A DNA stretch of 64,000 nucleotides, from positions 62,001 through 126,000 of the forward strand of contig CANEAY010000003.1 in NCBI GenBank assembly GCA_947425785.1. Reading direction: 5' to 3'. Position 1 is the stretch's first letter. The number at the start of each line of letters is the position of its first letter. This document shows, piece after piece, positions 17,339 through 25,726 of the stretch. The notes under the pieces were generated by a model. That model searched no databases and was not told the origin of the DNA. It was given only the letters and a program-made list of their open reading frames with translations. A program made the translations under genes and the position numbers. The stretch comes from an uncultured Pseudoflavonifractor sp. (GTDB taxonomy: Bacteria; Bacillota; Clostridia; Oscillospirales; Oscillospiraceae).

Positions 17339-17422
17339 TTTATCTCTCCCACTGGGGGCGGAAAGATAAATCCCATTTCGCTGCTGAATACAGTTTTAGA
17401 CAAGTTAGACAAGCTCAAGCTG

Positions 17423-17460
17423 AAGAGGAGACGCTTCTTTTGAAGCGTCTCCTCTTTTTG
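17423..17460. terminator. Bidirectional terminator (second copy)
   Basis: AAGAGGAGACGCTTC, TTTT, GAAGCGTCTCCTCTT: a 15-pair stem with T runs on both strands, serving the ORF at 16856 and the convergent SLH gene. It shares about 30 identical bases with the terminator at 16292, and similarity continues into the following 25 bases. Confidence 0.88.
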
Positions 17461-17470
17461 CTCTATCTGC

Positions 17471-19282
17471 TTATGCGTCTGTCTTGGGCTGGGCGGGGAC
17501 TTCGGGGAGGACGTCCTTGTTATAGCGCGCCTTGAAAAAGCTCTGTGGGGTGCCATCTCGATTGGTGGCGCTCTCATATTTCCAGCCGCCTGTTCCGTCC
17601 GGCTTTACCACCAAGTGTGTGGCCTGCAGGGCGTTGCAGAGCAGCTGGGCCGTCTCCTCCCGGCTGATGGGGGCGGTGGCCGCCAGGCCGGAAAAGCCGC
17701 TGTACAGTCCAGCCCGCCGGGCCAGCTCGTCGGTGCGGTCGGCCCAATCGCTGCCGGTGAGCCGGTAGGCGGCGGCGTCATAGCCCAGCATGGTCAGGGC
17801 CATCTTGCACAGCTCCAGGGCGGTGACGTTCCCATCGGGGTCAAAGTTCCCGTCCCCCCGGCCGGAGAGAATGCCCAGATCGGCGCAGTATTCGATGTAG
17901 GCCTCCGCCCAGCAGCCCTTCGTGTCGGGGAAGGTAGGCTCCGCTTTCGGCGCCGGTATATCAGAGGTGCCGCTGCCGCACATGGCGGTGGCCACCAGCT
18001 TGGCCGCCTCTCCCCGGGTCACCGGGGCGGCGGGGTCAAAGGCGCCGTCGGGCCTGCCGGAGACGATCCCCAGCTGGGTCAGGGTAGCCACAGCGTCCCA
18101 GTAGGTGATCTGGGCGGCGTCGGTGAATTCAGTGGGGTCGGCAGGGGTCATTGTTACCGTCTCCCCCTTGCCGGCGTCGGAGGGCTGCTGGGGCCAGGCG
18201 GGCGCATCGGGAAGCGTGTTTTCCCCGGTGACCGCCCGGAGGAAGGAGCGGCACCGCTCATAGGCGTTTTCCGTCTCCATAAAGTTAGTGCTTGTGTTGG
18301 GCTGCGTGGTCACCATACTGGCCGAGAAACGCTCCCACAGCGCATCCACCTGGGTGGGGAGGTAGGTGACGCGCACCGGCTGGCGCTGTTGGCCGGGGAA
18401 CTGATCCAGCACCGCCTCTTTCAGGTAGGCGCCGCTGCAGGCCTCCTCCGGCAGGTAGGGATCCACCTTCTGCATGAGGGTGAGGGTCGCCCAGAATTTC
18501 AGGTCAGGCAGGCCCATCGGGCTCTGGAGAGGACGGAACGCGGGCTGGGGCGGGGCCTGATCCATGACGGCCGCAAGATGGCTCTGGATGTCCAAGACCT
18601 TGGCGGTGAACTCCTCCTGGGTCTTGGGGGCCTCCCCCTCCGCAATGCCGCGAACGGCGTCCAGATGGGCCTTGGCCTCGTCCAGACAGGCGTTGGCCTG
18701 GTCGAGCTCCTCCTGGGTGGGGGCGTCATAGAGGAAGAGATCCCCCGACCATTTCAGCAGCTCCTTTCCCATCTTCCGGGCCACAGTCTCCACCGGCAGG
18801 AACAGGCAATCCCGGAGGGCCAGCAGGGGGATGGCCTGGCCCTGGGCGTCGGTGACAGGCCAGGCTTTACCGTCCAACGTGACGGTAACATCCTTCACCA
18901 GCTCCGCCTGGAAGGGCTTGTCCCGCTCCTCCTCGGTGAAGAGGTAGTCCATCCCCTCCGCCTTCAGACTGTCGTAATAGTCATAGAAGAACGGCTCCTC
19001 CCCATTGGAGGTGAGGGTGACCTTCCCGTCCTTCCTGTCCCAGGAGGTATCTGCCCCCAGCCACTGCCCTACAGTCACCAGAGGGATGTATACCCTGTCC
19101 TCATAGGCGATGGGGTAGGCCAGGGTGTCCTTGCCGTCAAAGAGCCTGAACATAGGCTGCTCCTCTACGACCACAAAGTAGTTTCTCACTTGGGCGTCGG
19201 CGGTCTCCGCCGCCAGGGCGGGAGTGACCAGGGTCAGGCTCATGGCCGCCGCCAGAGCCAGGGACAAAAAGCGCTTTTTCAT
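17471..19282 (-). CDS. SLH-domain cell surface protein with stalk-type domains
   Basis: Exported 603-residue surface protein. Signal peptide 1-24 (ending TPALA). Residues about 55-95 and 130-185 resemble copper-amine-oxidase-like stalk repeats (YIPLVTVGQWLGADTSW; LFLPVETVARKMG). A helical stretch follows (190-240) and SLH domains span about 390-530 (ITYWDAVATLTQLGIVSG..., AEAYIEYCADLGILSG), which anchor to secondary cell wall polymer. The last 160 residues closely resemble the C-terminus of the HAAS-SLH protein encoded divergently at 19828-20922, down to the final NRDGTPQSFFKARYN-like segment. Substrate or ligand unknown. Confidence 0.85.
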   Translation of the reverse strand: MKKRFLSLALAAAMSLTLVTPALAAETADAQVRNYFVVVEEQPMFRLFDGKDTLAYPIAYEDRVYIPLVTVGQWLGADTSWDRKDGKVTLTSNGEEPFFYDYYDSLKAEGMDYLFTEEERDKPFQAELVKDVTVTLDGKAWPVTDAQGQAIPLLALRDCLFLPVETVARKMGKELLKWSGDLFLYDAPTQEELDQANACLDEAKAHLDAVRGIAEGEAPKTQEEFTAKVLDIQSHLAAVMDQAPPQPAFRPLQSPMGLPDLKFWATLTLMQKVDPYLPEEACSGAYLKEAVLDQFPGQQRQPVRVTYLPTQVDALWERFSASMVTTQPNTSTNFMETENAYERCRSFLRAVTGENTLPDAPAWPQQPSDAGKGETVTMTPADPTEFTDAAQITYWDAVATLTQLGIVSGRPDGAFDPAAPVTRGEAAKLVATAMCGSGTSDIPAPKAEPTFPDTKGCWAEAYIEYCADLGILSGRGDGNFDPDGNVTALELCKMALTMLGYDAAAYRLTGSDWADRTDELARRAGLYSGFSGLAATAPISREETAQLLCNALQATHLVVKPDGTGGWKYESATNRDGTPQSFFKARYNKDVLPEVPAQPKTDA

Positions 19283-19340
19283 TTTCAGCTTCCTCCCTTT
19301 TTCAGTTTTTCAAACAGGACTGTTGGAACCTTCTGTGACC

Positions 19341-19369
19341 ACTGTACCACGCCCTTTAATTTTTGTCAA
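19341..19369 (-). promoter_or_regulatory. Promoter of the SLH gene at 17471-19282
   Basis: On the minus strand: -35 TTGACA (complement of 19364-19369), 17-base spacer, -10 TACAGT (complement of 19341-19346). It is back to back with the PadR promoter 31 bases away. Confidence 0.6.
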
Positions 19370-19400
19370 TAAAAAACATTTTCAAGGAATCAAAATTTTC

Positions 19401-19429
19401 TTGCAAAACAAACCTTTCCCCGCTATACT
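19401..19429 (+). promoter_or_regulatory. Promoter of the PadR-HAAS-SLH operon
   Basis: -35 TTGCAA at 19401-19406, 17-base spacer, -10 TATACT at 19424-19429. Confidence 0.65.
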
Positions 19430-19462
19430 AAAATTTGAACCCATGTGACAAGGAGGGCGATC

Positions 19463-19855
19463 ATGGAGCTGAACAAGGGAAACTCCTCCCCGGGCATGGA
19501 GGATAATCTGAAAAAGGCGGTCACCGAAATGGTGGTGCTCTCCCTGCTGGACGGAGAGGACATGTACGCCAACCAGATCACCCAGTCTTTGGAAAAGTAT
19601 TCCGACGGGGCGGTGAGCATCGTGTTCCCCTACTCCGCCCTCTACCGGCTCATCAGTGCCGGTTATATCTGGGAGGCCTATAAAAAGACCGCCCCCGACG
19701 GACGGCGGCGGCAGTATTACCAAATCACAGAGCAAGGCCGGGAATACCTGGGGGAACTGCAGGACGTATACACCCGCTTTACCGGCGGGGTCGACCGGGT
19801 GCTGCTGCGAGGGGAGGATAAGATCCGATGGATAAAACCGCACAGCGCTATCTGA
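19463..19855 (+). CDS. PadR-family transcriptional regulator
   Basis: Winged-helix repressor of 130 residues. AAGGAGG at 19450-19456 sets ATG 19463. The winged helix is clear: EMVVLSLLDGEDMYANQITQSL, then FPYSALYRLISAGYIWEAY and the wing APDGRRRQYYQITEQGREYL. It overlaps the next gene by 28 bases, so the two are co-translated. PadR genes coupled to a HAAS-domain membrane protein form a common pair in Firmicutes in which the membrane partner is thought to modulate the repressor. The divergent SLH gene is the obvious candidate target along with its own operon. Confidence 0.9.
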   Translation: MELNKGNSSPGMEDNLKKAVTEMVVLSLLDGEDMYANQITQSLEKYSDGAVSIVFPYSALYRLISAGYIWEAYKKTAPDGRRRQYYQITEQGREYLGELQDVYTRFTGGVDRVLLRGEDKIRWIKPHSAI

Positions 19856-20922
19856 ACGAAGTCCGGCGTGCCCTGCCCTGTCCCAAAGAGGACAGAGACC
19901 GCCTGCTCACCGACGCGGAGGCCATGCTGGACAGCTTTGCCCAGGAAAACCCCAACGCCTTTTACAGCGACTACGTAAACTCCTTCGGCCCGCCCAAGGA
20001 CTTCGCCCAGGAGATCATGTCCCAGGTAGACCCGGAGGTAGTACACCTCTACCGCCAGCGGCGCAAGCGGATCGCCCTGGCTATCCTCCTGGTTTTGGCC
20101 GCCCTGGCGGTATTTTTGCTGGGCCGCTGGTCGCAGGCCGGGCGGAGCGAGCCCACCGCCCCGCCGGTGGAGACTGTCACTCCCACAACAGAGCTGACCC
20201 CGGAGCCTGCCCAGACCGACACCCCCGCCCCGGCGGAGACTGACGGCGGCCCGGACTACGCCGCCTATCTGGAGCAGTTCTACACAGACGCCGCCGACAT
20301 TCAATACAAGCCGGCGGTGGCCACCCTCGCCGCTCTGCACGTCTGGGATACCGGCGCCTCGGAATTCCAGCCCGGCAAGACCGTCTCCCGGGCCATGGCA
20401 GCCAGGCTCCTCACCGCCACCATGTGCGGCGGTGAGCTCCCCACCGATCTGGGCGTAAAGGACACCCCCACCTTTTCCGACATCCGGGGCCACTGGGCGG
20501 AGGCCTACATCGAATACTGCGCCGACCTGGGGATCATCACCGGCGACAGCGGTGGAAATTTTGATCCTGAGGGGGAGGTCAACGCCTTTGCCTTTATAAA
20601 AATGCTCCTTGGCGCTCTGGGCTATGACGCCAACGCCTACCGGCTCACCGGCGATACCTGGGCCGTCCGGGCAGATGAGCTGGCCCGGGTGACCGGGCTC
20701 TACGGGGGCTTTGAGAGCTTGAACTCCAATGCCCCTCTCACCTACGACGCCGCCTCCCAGTTCCTCTACAACGCCCTTCAGGCCACCCCCAAGGTGGTGG
20801 TTCCCCTCCAGACCGGCGGCGAGGTGTCCTGGCAATACCAGGACGCCACCCACCCCGACGGCACCCCCAGGACGCTCCTTCGCGACCGCTTCAACATCGA
20901 ACTGGACGAGATCGAGTTTTAA
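19828..20922 (+). CDS. HAAS-domain, single-pass membrane protein with SLH ectodomain
   Basis: Predicted 364-residue sensor-like fusion. Residues 1-75 form a cytosolic HAAS-type helical domain (AQRYLNEVRRAL, DRDRLLTDAEAMLDSF, SFGPPKDFAQEIM), the usual partner of PadR. One transmembrane helix follows (about 82-99), then a Thr/Pro/Glu-rich spacer (105-145) and an ectodomain with SLH repeats (about 150-300). The final 65 residues match the C-terminus of the surface protein encoded divergently. The layout places a PadR-contacting domain inside and a wall-polymer-binding domain outside. A sensing role for wall or S-layer state is inference. Confidence 0.8.
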   Translation: MDKTAQRYLNEVRRALPCPKEDRDRLLTDAEAMLDSFAQENPNAFYSDYVNSFGPPKDFAQEIMSQVDPEVVHLYRQRRKRIALAILLVLAALAVFLLGRWSQAGRSEPTAPPVETVTPTTELTPEPAQTDTPAPAETDGGPDYAAYLEQFYTDAADIQYKPAVATLAALHVWDTGASEFQPGKTVSRAMAARLLTATMCGGELPTDLGVKDTPTFSDIRGHWAEAYIEYCADLGIITGDSGGNFDPEGEVNAFAFIKMLLGALGYDANAYRLTGDTWAVRADELARVTGLYGGFESLNSNAPLTYDAASQFLYNALQATPKVVVPLQTGGEVSWQYQDATHPDGTPRTLLRDRFNIELDEIEF

Positions 20923-20926
20923 GGAT

Positions 20927-20966
20927 AAAAAGGCAGGGACAGCCATGGCTGTCCCTGCCTTTTGCT
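20927..20966 (+). terminator. Terminator of the PadR operon
   Basis: A perfect palindrome centred on CCATGG: AAAAGGCAGGGACAGCC and its complement, ending in a T run. The A run on the left lets it also work for the minus-strand small gene. Confidence 0.88.
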
Positions 20967-20978
20967 GTGGGAACGCCC

Positions 20979-21107
20979 TTAGGCCGCCAGGGCCCGCAGC
21001 TCCTCCCGGGCCTCCCCCATGTTGTCGGCGGAGAAGCAAAACTCCCCCGCGCCGTCGTAGACCTCCACGTGGCCGCCCACATACCGGAATTCGAAACGCT
21101 CTGCCAT
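20979..21107 (-). CDS. Small uncharacterised protein (42 residues)
   Basis: A short gene on the minus strand with an AAAGGAG site before its ATG (complement of 21105-21107) and a terminator immediately after its stop. The product begins MAERFEFRYVGGHVEVYDGA and ends in a helix with GEAREELRALAA; it is soluble with an alternating strand pattern then a helix. Ribosome site, codon use and a fitting terminator support a real gene. I do not recognise a function. Confidence 0.6.
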   Translation of the reverse strand: MAERFEFRYVGGHVEVYDGAGEFCFSADNMGEAREELRALAA

Positions 21108-21184
21108 TTTGGCCTCACTCCTTTCTGATGATGCCATTCTATCAGGCATATAGTCCCATAAATTGGACTGTACCCATTCTCCCC

Positions 21185-21213
21185 TTGCGGGTTTGTCCCG
21201 GCTTTGCTATGAT
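21185..21213 (+). promoter_or_regulatory. Promoter of the luxE-luxC pair
   Basis: -35 TTGCGG at 21185-21190, 17-base spacer, -10 TATGAT at 21208-21213, about 30 bases before the start. Confidence 0.5.
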
Positions 21214-21242
21214 TAGGATATCTTAGGAGGGAGGGTGAGACC

Positions 21243-22367
21243 ATGCTTGCAAGACAACGGCTTTTCTGGCGGCCCGGGGCCTACGACCTGCCCGGCTCCG
21301 ACAGGGCCTTTCTTCGCTCCTGCCGGGACAACGCCGCCTACCACATCAAGCATTGCCCCGGCTACGCCGCCATCTGCCGCCATCTGGGCTTTTCCCCCGA
21401 TCAGCTGAAAACCATAGATGACATTGCGAAGATCCCCGTCATCCCCACCCTATTTTTTAAGCGCAAGGCCCTCTTCTCCATGCCCCAATGGCGGATGGCC
21501 ATGAAGGTCACCTCCTCGGGCACCAGCGGCAAGTTCAGCCAGATTGGCTTCGACTGGGGCTGTATTTTGGCCGAGGCCCCCATGGTGGTGAATCTGGGCT
21601 TCCGGCACCATCTGGTCTCCCCCAAGCCCACCCACTGCGTTATCCTGGGCTACAAGCCCCACAAGTCAAACCATACCGGGGTCACCCGCACCATGTTCGG
21701 CCTGACCCACTTCTCCCCGCCCATCAGCCGCACCTACGCCCTCAACATGGTGGACGGCTCCTACGTCCCCGACCTGGACGGAGTGGCAGCGGCCCTGAAA
21801 CGGCTGGAAAATTCCCCCTTCCCCACCCGGGTCATCGGCTTCCCCTCCTACCTCTGGTTCGGCCTCCGGCGAATGGAGGAGCTGGGACTGCGCGTCAAGC
21901 TGCCCAAGAGCTCCCGCATCATCCTGGCCGGGGGCTGGAAGCAGCACGCCGCCCAGGAGGTGGACAAGGGCACCCTCTATGCCTTGGTTGACAAAGTGCT
22001 GGGCATCCCCGAGGAGAACATCAACGAGCTCTTTGGGGCGGTGGAGCACCCCATCTTTTATAACACCTGTGAAAGGCACCACTTCCACATCCCCATCTAC
22101 GGCCGCGTCATCATCCGTGACCCGGACACCCTGGAGCCCCTGCCCATGGGAAAGGTGGGGCTCATCAACCTCATCTCCCCCCTGATGACCGCCACCCCCA
22201 CCTTGAGCGTCATGACCGACGACCTGGGCTATCTCACCCCCGGGGAGGACTGCGGCTGCGGCAAAAAGTCCCCCTACCTGACCATCCTCGGCCGGGTGGG
22301 CATGGCCGACATCCAGACCTGCGCCGCCGGGGCCTCGGAACTTCTTGGAAAGGGGGAAGCCTTTTGA
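21243..22367 (+). CDS. LuxE-family acyl-protein synthetase
   Basis: ANL-superfamily enzyme of 374 residues that would activate a fatty acid with ATP and pass it, via its own C-terminal Cys, to the reductase encoded next. The adenylate loop TSSGTSG is at residues 90-96, followed by YKPHKSNHTG-type and LAGGWKQH motifs. Cys360, 14 residues from the C-terminus, fits the acyl-accepting Cys of Vibrio LuxE. GGAGGG precedes ATG 21243. The stop overlaps the LuxC start by four bases (TTGA). No luciferase or LuxD gene is present, so light production is not expected; fatty aldehyde supply for another purpose is the likely role. Confidence 0.85.
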   Translation: MLARQRLFWRPGAYDLPGSDRAFLRSCRDNAAYHIKHCPGYAAICRHLGFSPDQLKTIDDIAKIPVIPTLFFKRKALFSMPQWRMAMKVTSSGTSGKFSQIGFDWGCILAEAPMVVNLGFRHHLVSPKPTHCVILGYKPHKSNHTGVTRTMFGLTHFSPPISRTYALNMVDGSYVPDLDGVAAALKRLENSPFPTRVIGFPSYLWFGLRRMEELGLRVKLPKSSRIILAGGWKQHAAQEVDKGTLYALVDKVLGIPEENINELFGAVEHPIFYNTCERHHFHIPIYGRVIIRDPDTLEPLPMGKVGLINLISPLMTATPTLSVMTDDLGYLTPGEDCGCGKKSPYLTILGRVGMADIQTCAAGASELLGKGEAF

Positions 22368-23626
22368 TCTTCGCCAACGGAAAACTATTGCCTGATTCGG
22401 AGCGAAGGGCAGTCATTGACAGCCTGGAAGAGCAGATCAACACCGTCCGCATGGGGGAGCCCCTCGGGGCGGAGACCGTCATCGCCGCCGTGGACGCTCT
22501 GGGGAAGCGGCTGGCCGCCGGGGAATTTGACGGCCTTCTGGGCCAATTCCTCCCCGCCGGGGTGACTTTGGACGACCTTCTCCCTCTTTTGAGCAGAGAA
22601 ACCATCGAGGCCAAGCTCCACGCCGAGCTGGGGGAGGCCCCCTTTGAAGGGCGGAAGTTTGAAAAGACCACCGCCCGCATCCTTCCTCTGGGTACCCTCC
22701 TCCACATCGCTCCCGGCAATATGCCGGGCCTGCCGGTGTACACCGCCCTGGAGGGCCTGCTCACCGGCAATGTGAACCTCATAAAGCTCCCCCACGCCGA
22801 CAAGGGGCTGTCTCTGGCGGCCTTCCGCCTGCTGGCAGAGCAGGAGCCCAGGCTGGCCCCTTACCTCTACGCCTTTGACCTGCCCTCTAAGGACAGGGAG
22901 GACTTGCAGGCCCTGGCCGACCTGGCCGACGGCATCGTCACCTGGGGCGGGGACGGAGCCATCCGGGCTGCCCGGGCCCTGGCCGGGGCCGGGTGCAAGC
23001 TGATGGAATGGGGCCACCGCTTGAGCTTTGCCTACCTCTCCGGCTGCGAGGACAAGGATGCCGAGCTCTCCGCCCTGGCTGACCACATTATTGAGACGGG
23101 CCAGCGGCTGTGCTCCTCCTGCCAGGTCATTTTCCTGGATACAGACAGCAGGGAGGAGGGAGAGACCTTCTGCCGGGAATTTTTGCCCTATCTGGAAGCT
23201 GCCGCCGCCAAGCGTCCCGGCCTGTCCGGCGGCGCCCAGGCCACCTTGAGCGGCCACACCGCCCTTTTGGAGCGCATCGTGGAGGGAAAGACCGGCGGCG
23301 AGACCCTTTACCGGGGCAGGGGCTGCAGCGTCCTCTTCCGCCCCGACGGAGAGCTGGAACTTTCCCCCATGGAGGGCAACGTGCTGGTAAAATGCCTGCC
23401 CCAGGGGGATCTGCTCCCTACCCTCCGCCGCCAGAAGGGGAGATTACAGACAGCGGGGCTCATCTGTGCCCCGGGGAAGCGGGAGCAGCTCACCGCCCTG
23501 CTGGCAGGGGCGGGACTCACCCGCATCACCCGGCCGGGGGCCATGTCCGCCTCTTTCCCCGGGGAAGGACACGACGGAGAGTATTCTCTACGGCGTTATA
23601 TACGCATTGTTGACATCGAATCGTAA
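22364..23626 (+). CDS. LuxC-family acyl-CoA/acyl-protein reductase
   Basis: NADPH-dependent reductase of 420 residues that would turn the activated acyl group into an aldehyde. It starts at TTG 22364 inside the LuxE stop codon with GGAAAGGGGG upstream. The aldehyde-dehydrogenase-like fold shows IAPGNMPGLPVYTALEGLL near 115-133, a nucleotide-binding TWGGDGAIRA near 193-202, and the catalytic Cys250 in TGQRLCSSCQV, equivalent to Cys286 of Vibrio LuxC. Together with LuxE it forms a complete fatty acid reductase without the thioesterase. Confidence 0.86.
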   Translation: MIFANGKLLPDSERRAVIDSLEEQINTVRMGEPLGAETVIAAVDALGKRLAAGEFDGLLGQFLPAGVTLDDLLPLLSRETIEAKLHAELGEAPFEGRKFEKTTARILPLGTLLHIAPGNMPGLPVYTALEGLLTGNVNLIKLPHADKGLSLAAFRLLAEQEPRLAPYLYAFDLPSKDREDLQALADLADGIVTWGGDGAIRAARALAGAGCKLMEWGHRLSFAYLSGCEDKDAELSALADHIIETGQRLCSSCQVIFLDTDSREEGETFCREFLPYLEAAAAKRPGLSGGAQATLSGHTALLERIVEGKTGGETLYRGRGCSVLFRPDGELELSPMEGNVLVKCLPQGDLLPTLRRQKGRLQTAGLICAPGKREQLTALLAGAGLTRITRPGAMSASFPGEGHDGEYSLRRYIRIVDIES

Positions 23627-23637
23627 TAAAGTTTTTA

Positions 23638-23666
23638 TTTACCTTATGAGGGCTTTCGTGTAAAAT
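23638..23666 (+). promoter_or_regulatory. Promoter of the DnaD-DnaC pair
   Basis: -35 TTTACC at 23638-23643, 17-base spacer, -10 TAAAAT at 23661-23666. Confidence 0.45.
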
Positions 23667-23702
23667 AGAGGCAACACCATTTTTCGGAAGGGGGCGTTTT
23701 TC

Positions 23703-24683
23703 GTGGCCAACGAGAGTTATCTGCCGGGACACATCCTGTCCCTCACCGCCGGGGCGGCAGACCGGCTCCTTGCCGCAGGCAGCGGAGACGCCGCCCTGCT
23801 CTACCTCTATCTTCTCAAAACAGCGGGGGAGTACCAGACCGCCCAGGCGGCCAAGGCCCTCCAGTGGGAGCCGGGCCGGTGCGACGCCGCCGCCGGCCTT
23901 CTGGCGGGGCTGGGCCTTGCCAAGCTGCCGGATACCCCCGCGGCCCCTCCCGCCCAGCCGGAGCCGCCGGAGTACTCCGCCGAGGACATCAACAAGGAGC
24001 TGGAGGACGCCGATTCTCCCTTCCCCGCCCTGGTGGCGGAGGTACAGCGCAGACTGGGCAAGCCCCTGTCCACCACCGACCTGAAAAGTCTCTACACCAT
24101 CTACGACTTTTCCGGCCTGCCCCCGGAGGTCATCCTGCTGGTGGTGAGCTGGTGCCTGGAGGAATACCAGCGCAAATACGGCCCCGGCCGCAGGCCCCGG
24201 ATGCCCCAGATCCAGCGGGAGGCCATGCTCTGGAAGGAGCGGGGGGTGGAGACCGCCGAGGCCGCCGAGGCCCACCTGAAGCGGCTCACCCTCCTGCGGG
24301 AGCGCTCCACCGAGATTTTGGCCCTCATGGACATCCGTGACCGCCCCGCGGTGACCCGGGAGAAGGAGTTCATCGACGGCTGGCTGAACATGGGCTTTGC
24401 CGACGAGGTCATCCGCCTGGCCTATGAAAAGACGGTACTGCAGACCGGGAAGCGGAGCCTTCCCTATATGAACAAGATCCTGCTGGACTGGCACCAGAAG
24501 GGGCTCCATACCCTGGAGGCCATCCAGGCAAGCGACGCCAAGGGCCAGCGGCCCGCCTCCCGCCCCGGGGCGGGAGCCACCGCCCCCCAGCCCACCAAGG
24601 GCGGTGAGGCCGACCGCCGGGCCAGGGAGAACATGGAGCGGCTGCGGGCCTATCTCAAGCAGCAGAAAGAGGAGGGGAAGTAA
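23703..24683 (+). CDS. DnaD-domain replication protein
   Basis: Primosome-type protein of 326 residues, starting at GTG 23703 after AAGGGGG. The N-terminal 70 residues look like the winged-helix DDBH1 domain (ALLYLYLLKTAGEYQTAQAA). A Pro-rich linker is followed by two copies of the DDBH2/DnaB_2 domain (about 115-185 and 215-265); the second has the motif YMNKILLDWHQKGLHT, close to the family YxxxIL..W signature. The C-terminal tail is basic and helical. The stop touches the start of the DnaC-like gene, which supports a shared role in helicase loading. Confidence 0.88.
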   Translation: MANESYLPGHILSLTAGAADRLLAAGSGDAALLYLYLLKTAGEYQTAQAAKALQWEPGRCDAAAGLLAGLGLAKLPDTPAAPPAQPEPPEYSAEDINKELEDADSPFPALVAEVQRRLGKPLSTTDLKSLYTIYDFSGLPPEVILLVVSWCLEEYQRKYGPGRRPRMPQIQREAMLWKERGVETAEAAEAHLKRLTLLRERSTEILALMDIRDRPAVTREKEFIDGWLNMGFADEVIRLAYEKTVLQTGKRSLPYMNKILLDWHQKGLHTLEAIQASDAKGQRPASRPGAGATAPQPTKGGEADRRARENMERLRAYLKQQKEEGK

Positions 24684-25688
24684 ATGGGATACGAGCCGGA
24701 AGTCCTTCACCGGGCCAACGCCCGCCTGACCCAGCGGCGCAAGGAGCGGGAGAAGGCCGACGAGGCCCTGCGCCGAAACCTCTTCACCCTGTGCCCCGAG
24801 CTGGGGGACATCGACCGCCAGCTCCGGGGAGCCATCCTGGACGTGATCACCTCCTGCCTCAAGTCGGGCACCGACCCCGGCCCCGCCCTGGGGGTCATCC
24901 GGGACAGGAACATGGAGCTTCAGACCCGGCAGACCCAGCTCCTCCAGGACTTGGGCTATCCCCCCGACGCTCTGGACAGCAAGAGCGTGTGCCCCCACTG
25001 CAATGACACCGGCTGGCGGGGCACCCAGATGTGCGACTGCCTCAAGGCCCTGTGTGCCGAGGAGCAGGTGAAGGAATTGTCCAACCTGCTGGACTTGGGA
25101 GAGCAGTCCTTCGACCACTTCTCCCTGGACTGGTACTCCCCCCTGCCCTGGCCGGGAGAGAACCTCTCCCCCAAGGAGAACATGGAGTTCATCTACGAGG
25201 TCTGCCTCAACTACGCCCAGAAATTTGGGAAGTTCTACTTCAAAAACCTCTTCCTCACCGGCGACCCCGGCCTGGGCAAGACCTTCCTGTCCGCCTGCAT
25301 GGCCCGGACGGTGGCGGAAAACGGATTTTCCGTGGTCTACGACACCGCCACCAGCCTTTTTTCCAAATTTGAGGAACAAAAATTTTCCAGGAACGTCTAT
25401 GAGGGGGAGGAGGCCCGGGGGGAGACCAAGCGGTACCTGGGCTGCGACCTGCTCATTCTGGACGACCTGGGCAGCGAGTTCACCTCCCCCTTCGTCCAGA
25501 GCGTTCTCTACACCCTGGTGAACACCCGGCTGGTGCGGGGGAAGGCCACCGTCATCTCCTCCAACCTGTCCATGGACGGCGTCCGGGCCCGGTATAACGG
25601 CCAGACCGCCTCCCGGCTGGAGGGAGAATACCGGGTCCTGCGGTTCTACGGGGAGGATATCCGCCTGAAACGAAACGCCGCTTTGTGA
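24684..25688 (+). CDS. DnaC/DnaI-like AAA+ helicase loader
   Basis: ATPase of 334 residues expected to load the replicative helicase together with the DnaD-like protein. It starts directly after the preceding stop. The N-terminal region is helical and ends in a four-Cys zinc site (CPHCNDTGWRGTQMCDC, about 100-116). The AAA+ core has Walker A GDPGLGKT at 193-200, Walker B LLILDDLG near 256-263 and a sensor segment VISSNLS. IstB transposition proteins share the core, but the zinc domain and DnaD neighbour favour DnaI/DnaC. Confidence 0.9.
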   Translation: MGYEPEVLHRANARLTQRRKEREKADEALRRNLFTLCPELGDIDRQLRGAILDVITSCLKSGTDPGPALGVIRDRNMELQTRQTQLLQDLGYPPDALDSKSVCPHCNDTGWRGTQMCDCLKALCAEEQVKELSNLLDLGEQSFDHFSLDWYSPLPWPGENLSPKENMEFIYEVCLNYAQKFGKFYFKNLFLTGDPGLGKTFLSACMARTVAENGFSVVYDTATSLFSKFEEQKFSRNVYEGEEARGETKRYLGCDLLILDDLGSEFTSPFVQSVLYTLVNTRLVRGKATVISSNLSMDGVRARYNGQTASRLEGEYRVLRFYGEDIRLKRNAAL

Positions 25689-25726
25689 GCCCTTTTCTGG
25701 GAAATAAATCCGTGGGTGGGAAATCA

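Noticed and set aside
17615-19372. A 585-codon plus-strand open frame opposite the SLH gene
   Set aside because: No start signals or domains; the minus-strand gene has a signal peptide, SLH repeats and a promoter.
21243-23626. A bioluminescence operon
   Set aside because: Only the fatty acid reductase parts are present; luciferase genes are missing and the likely host is anaerobic.
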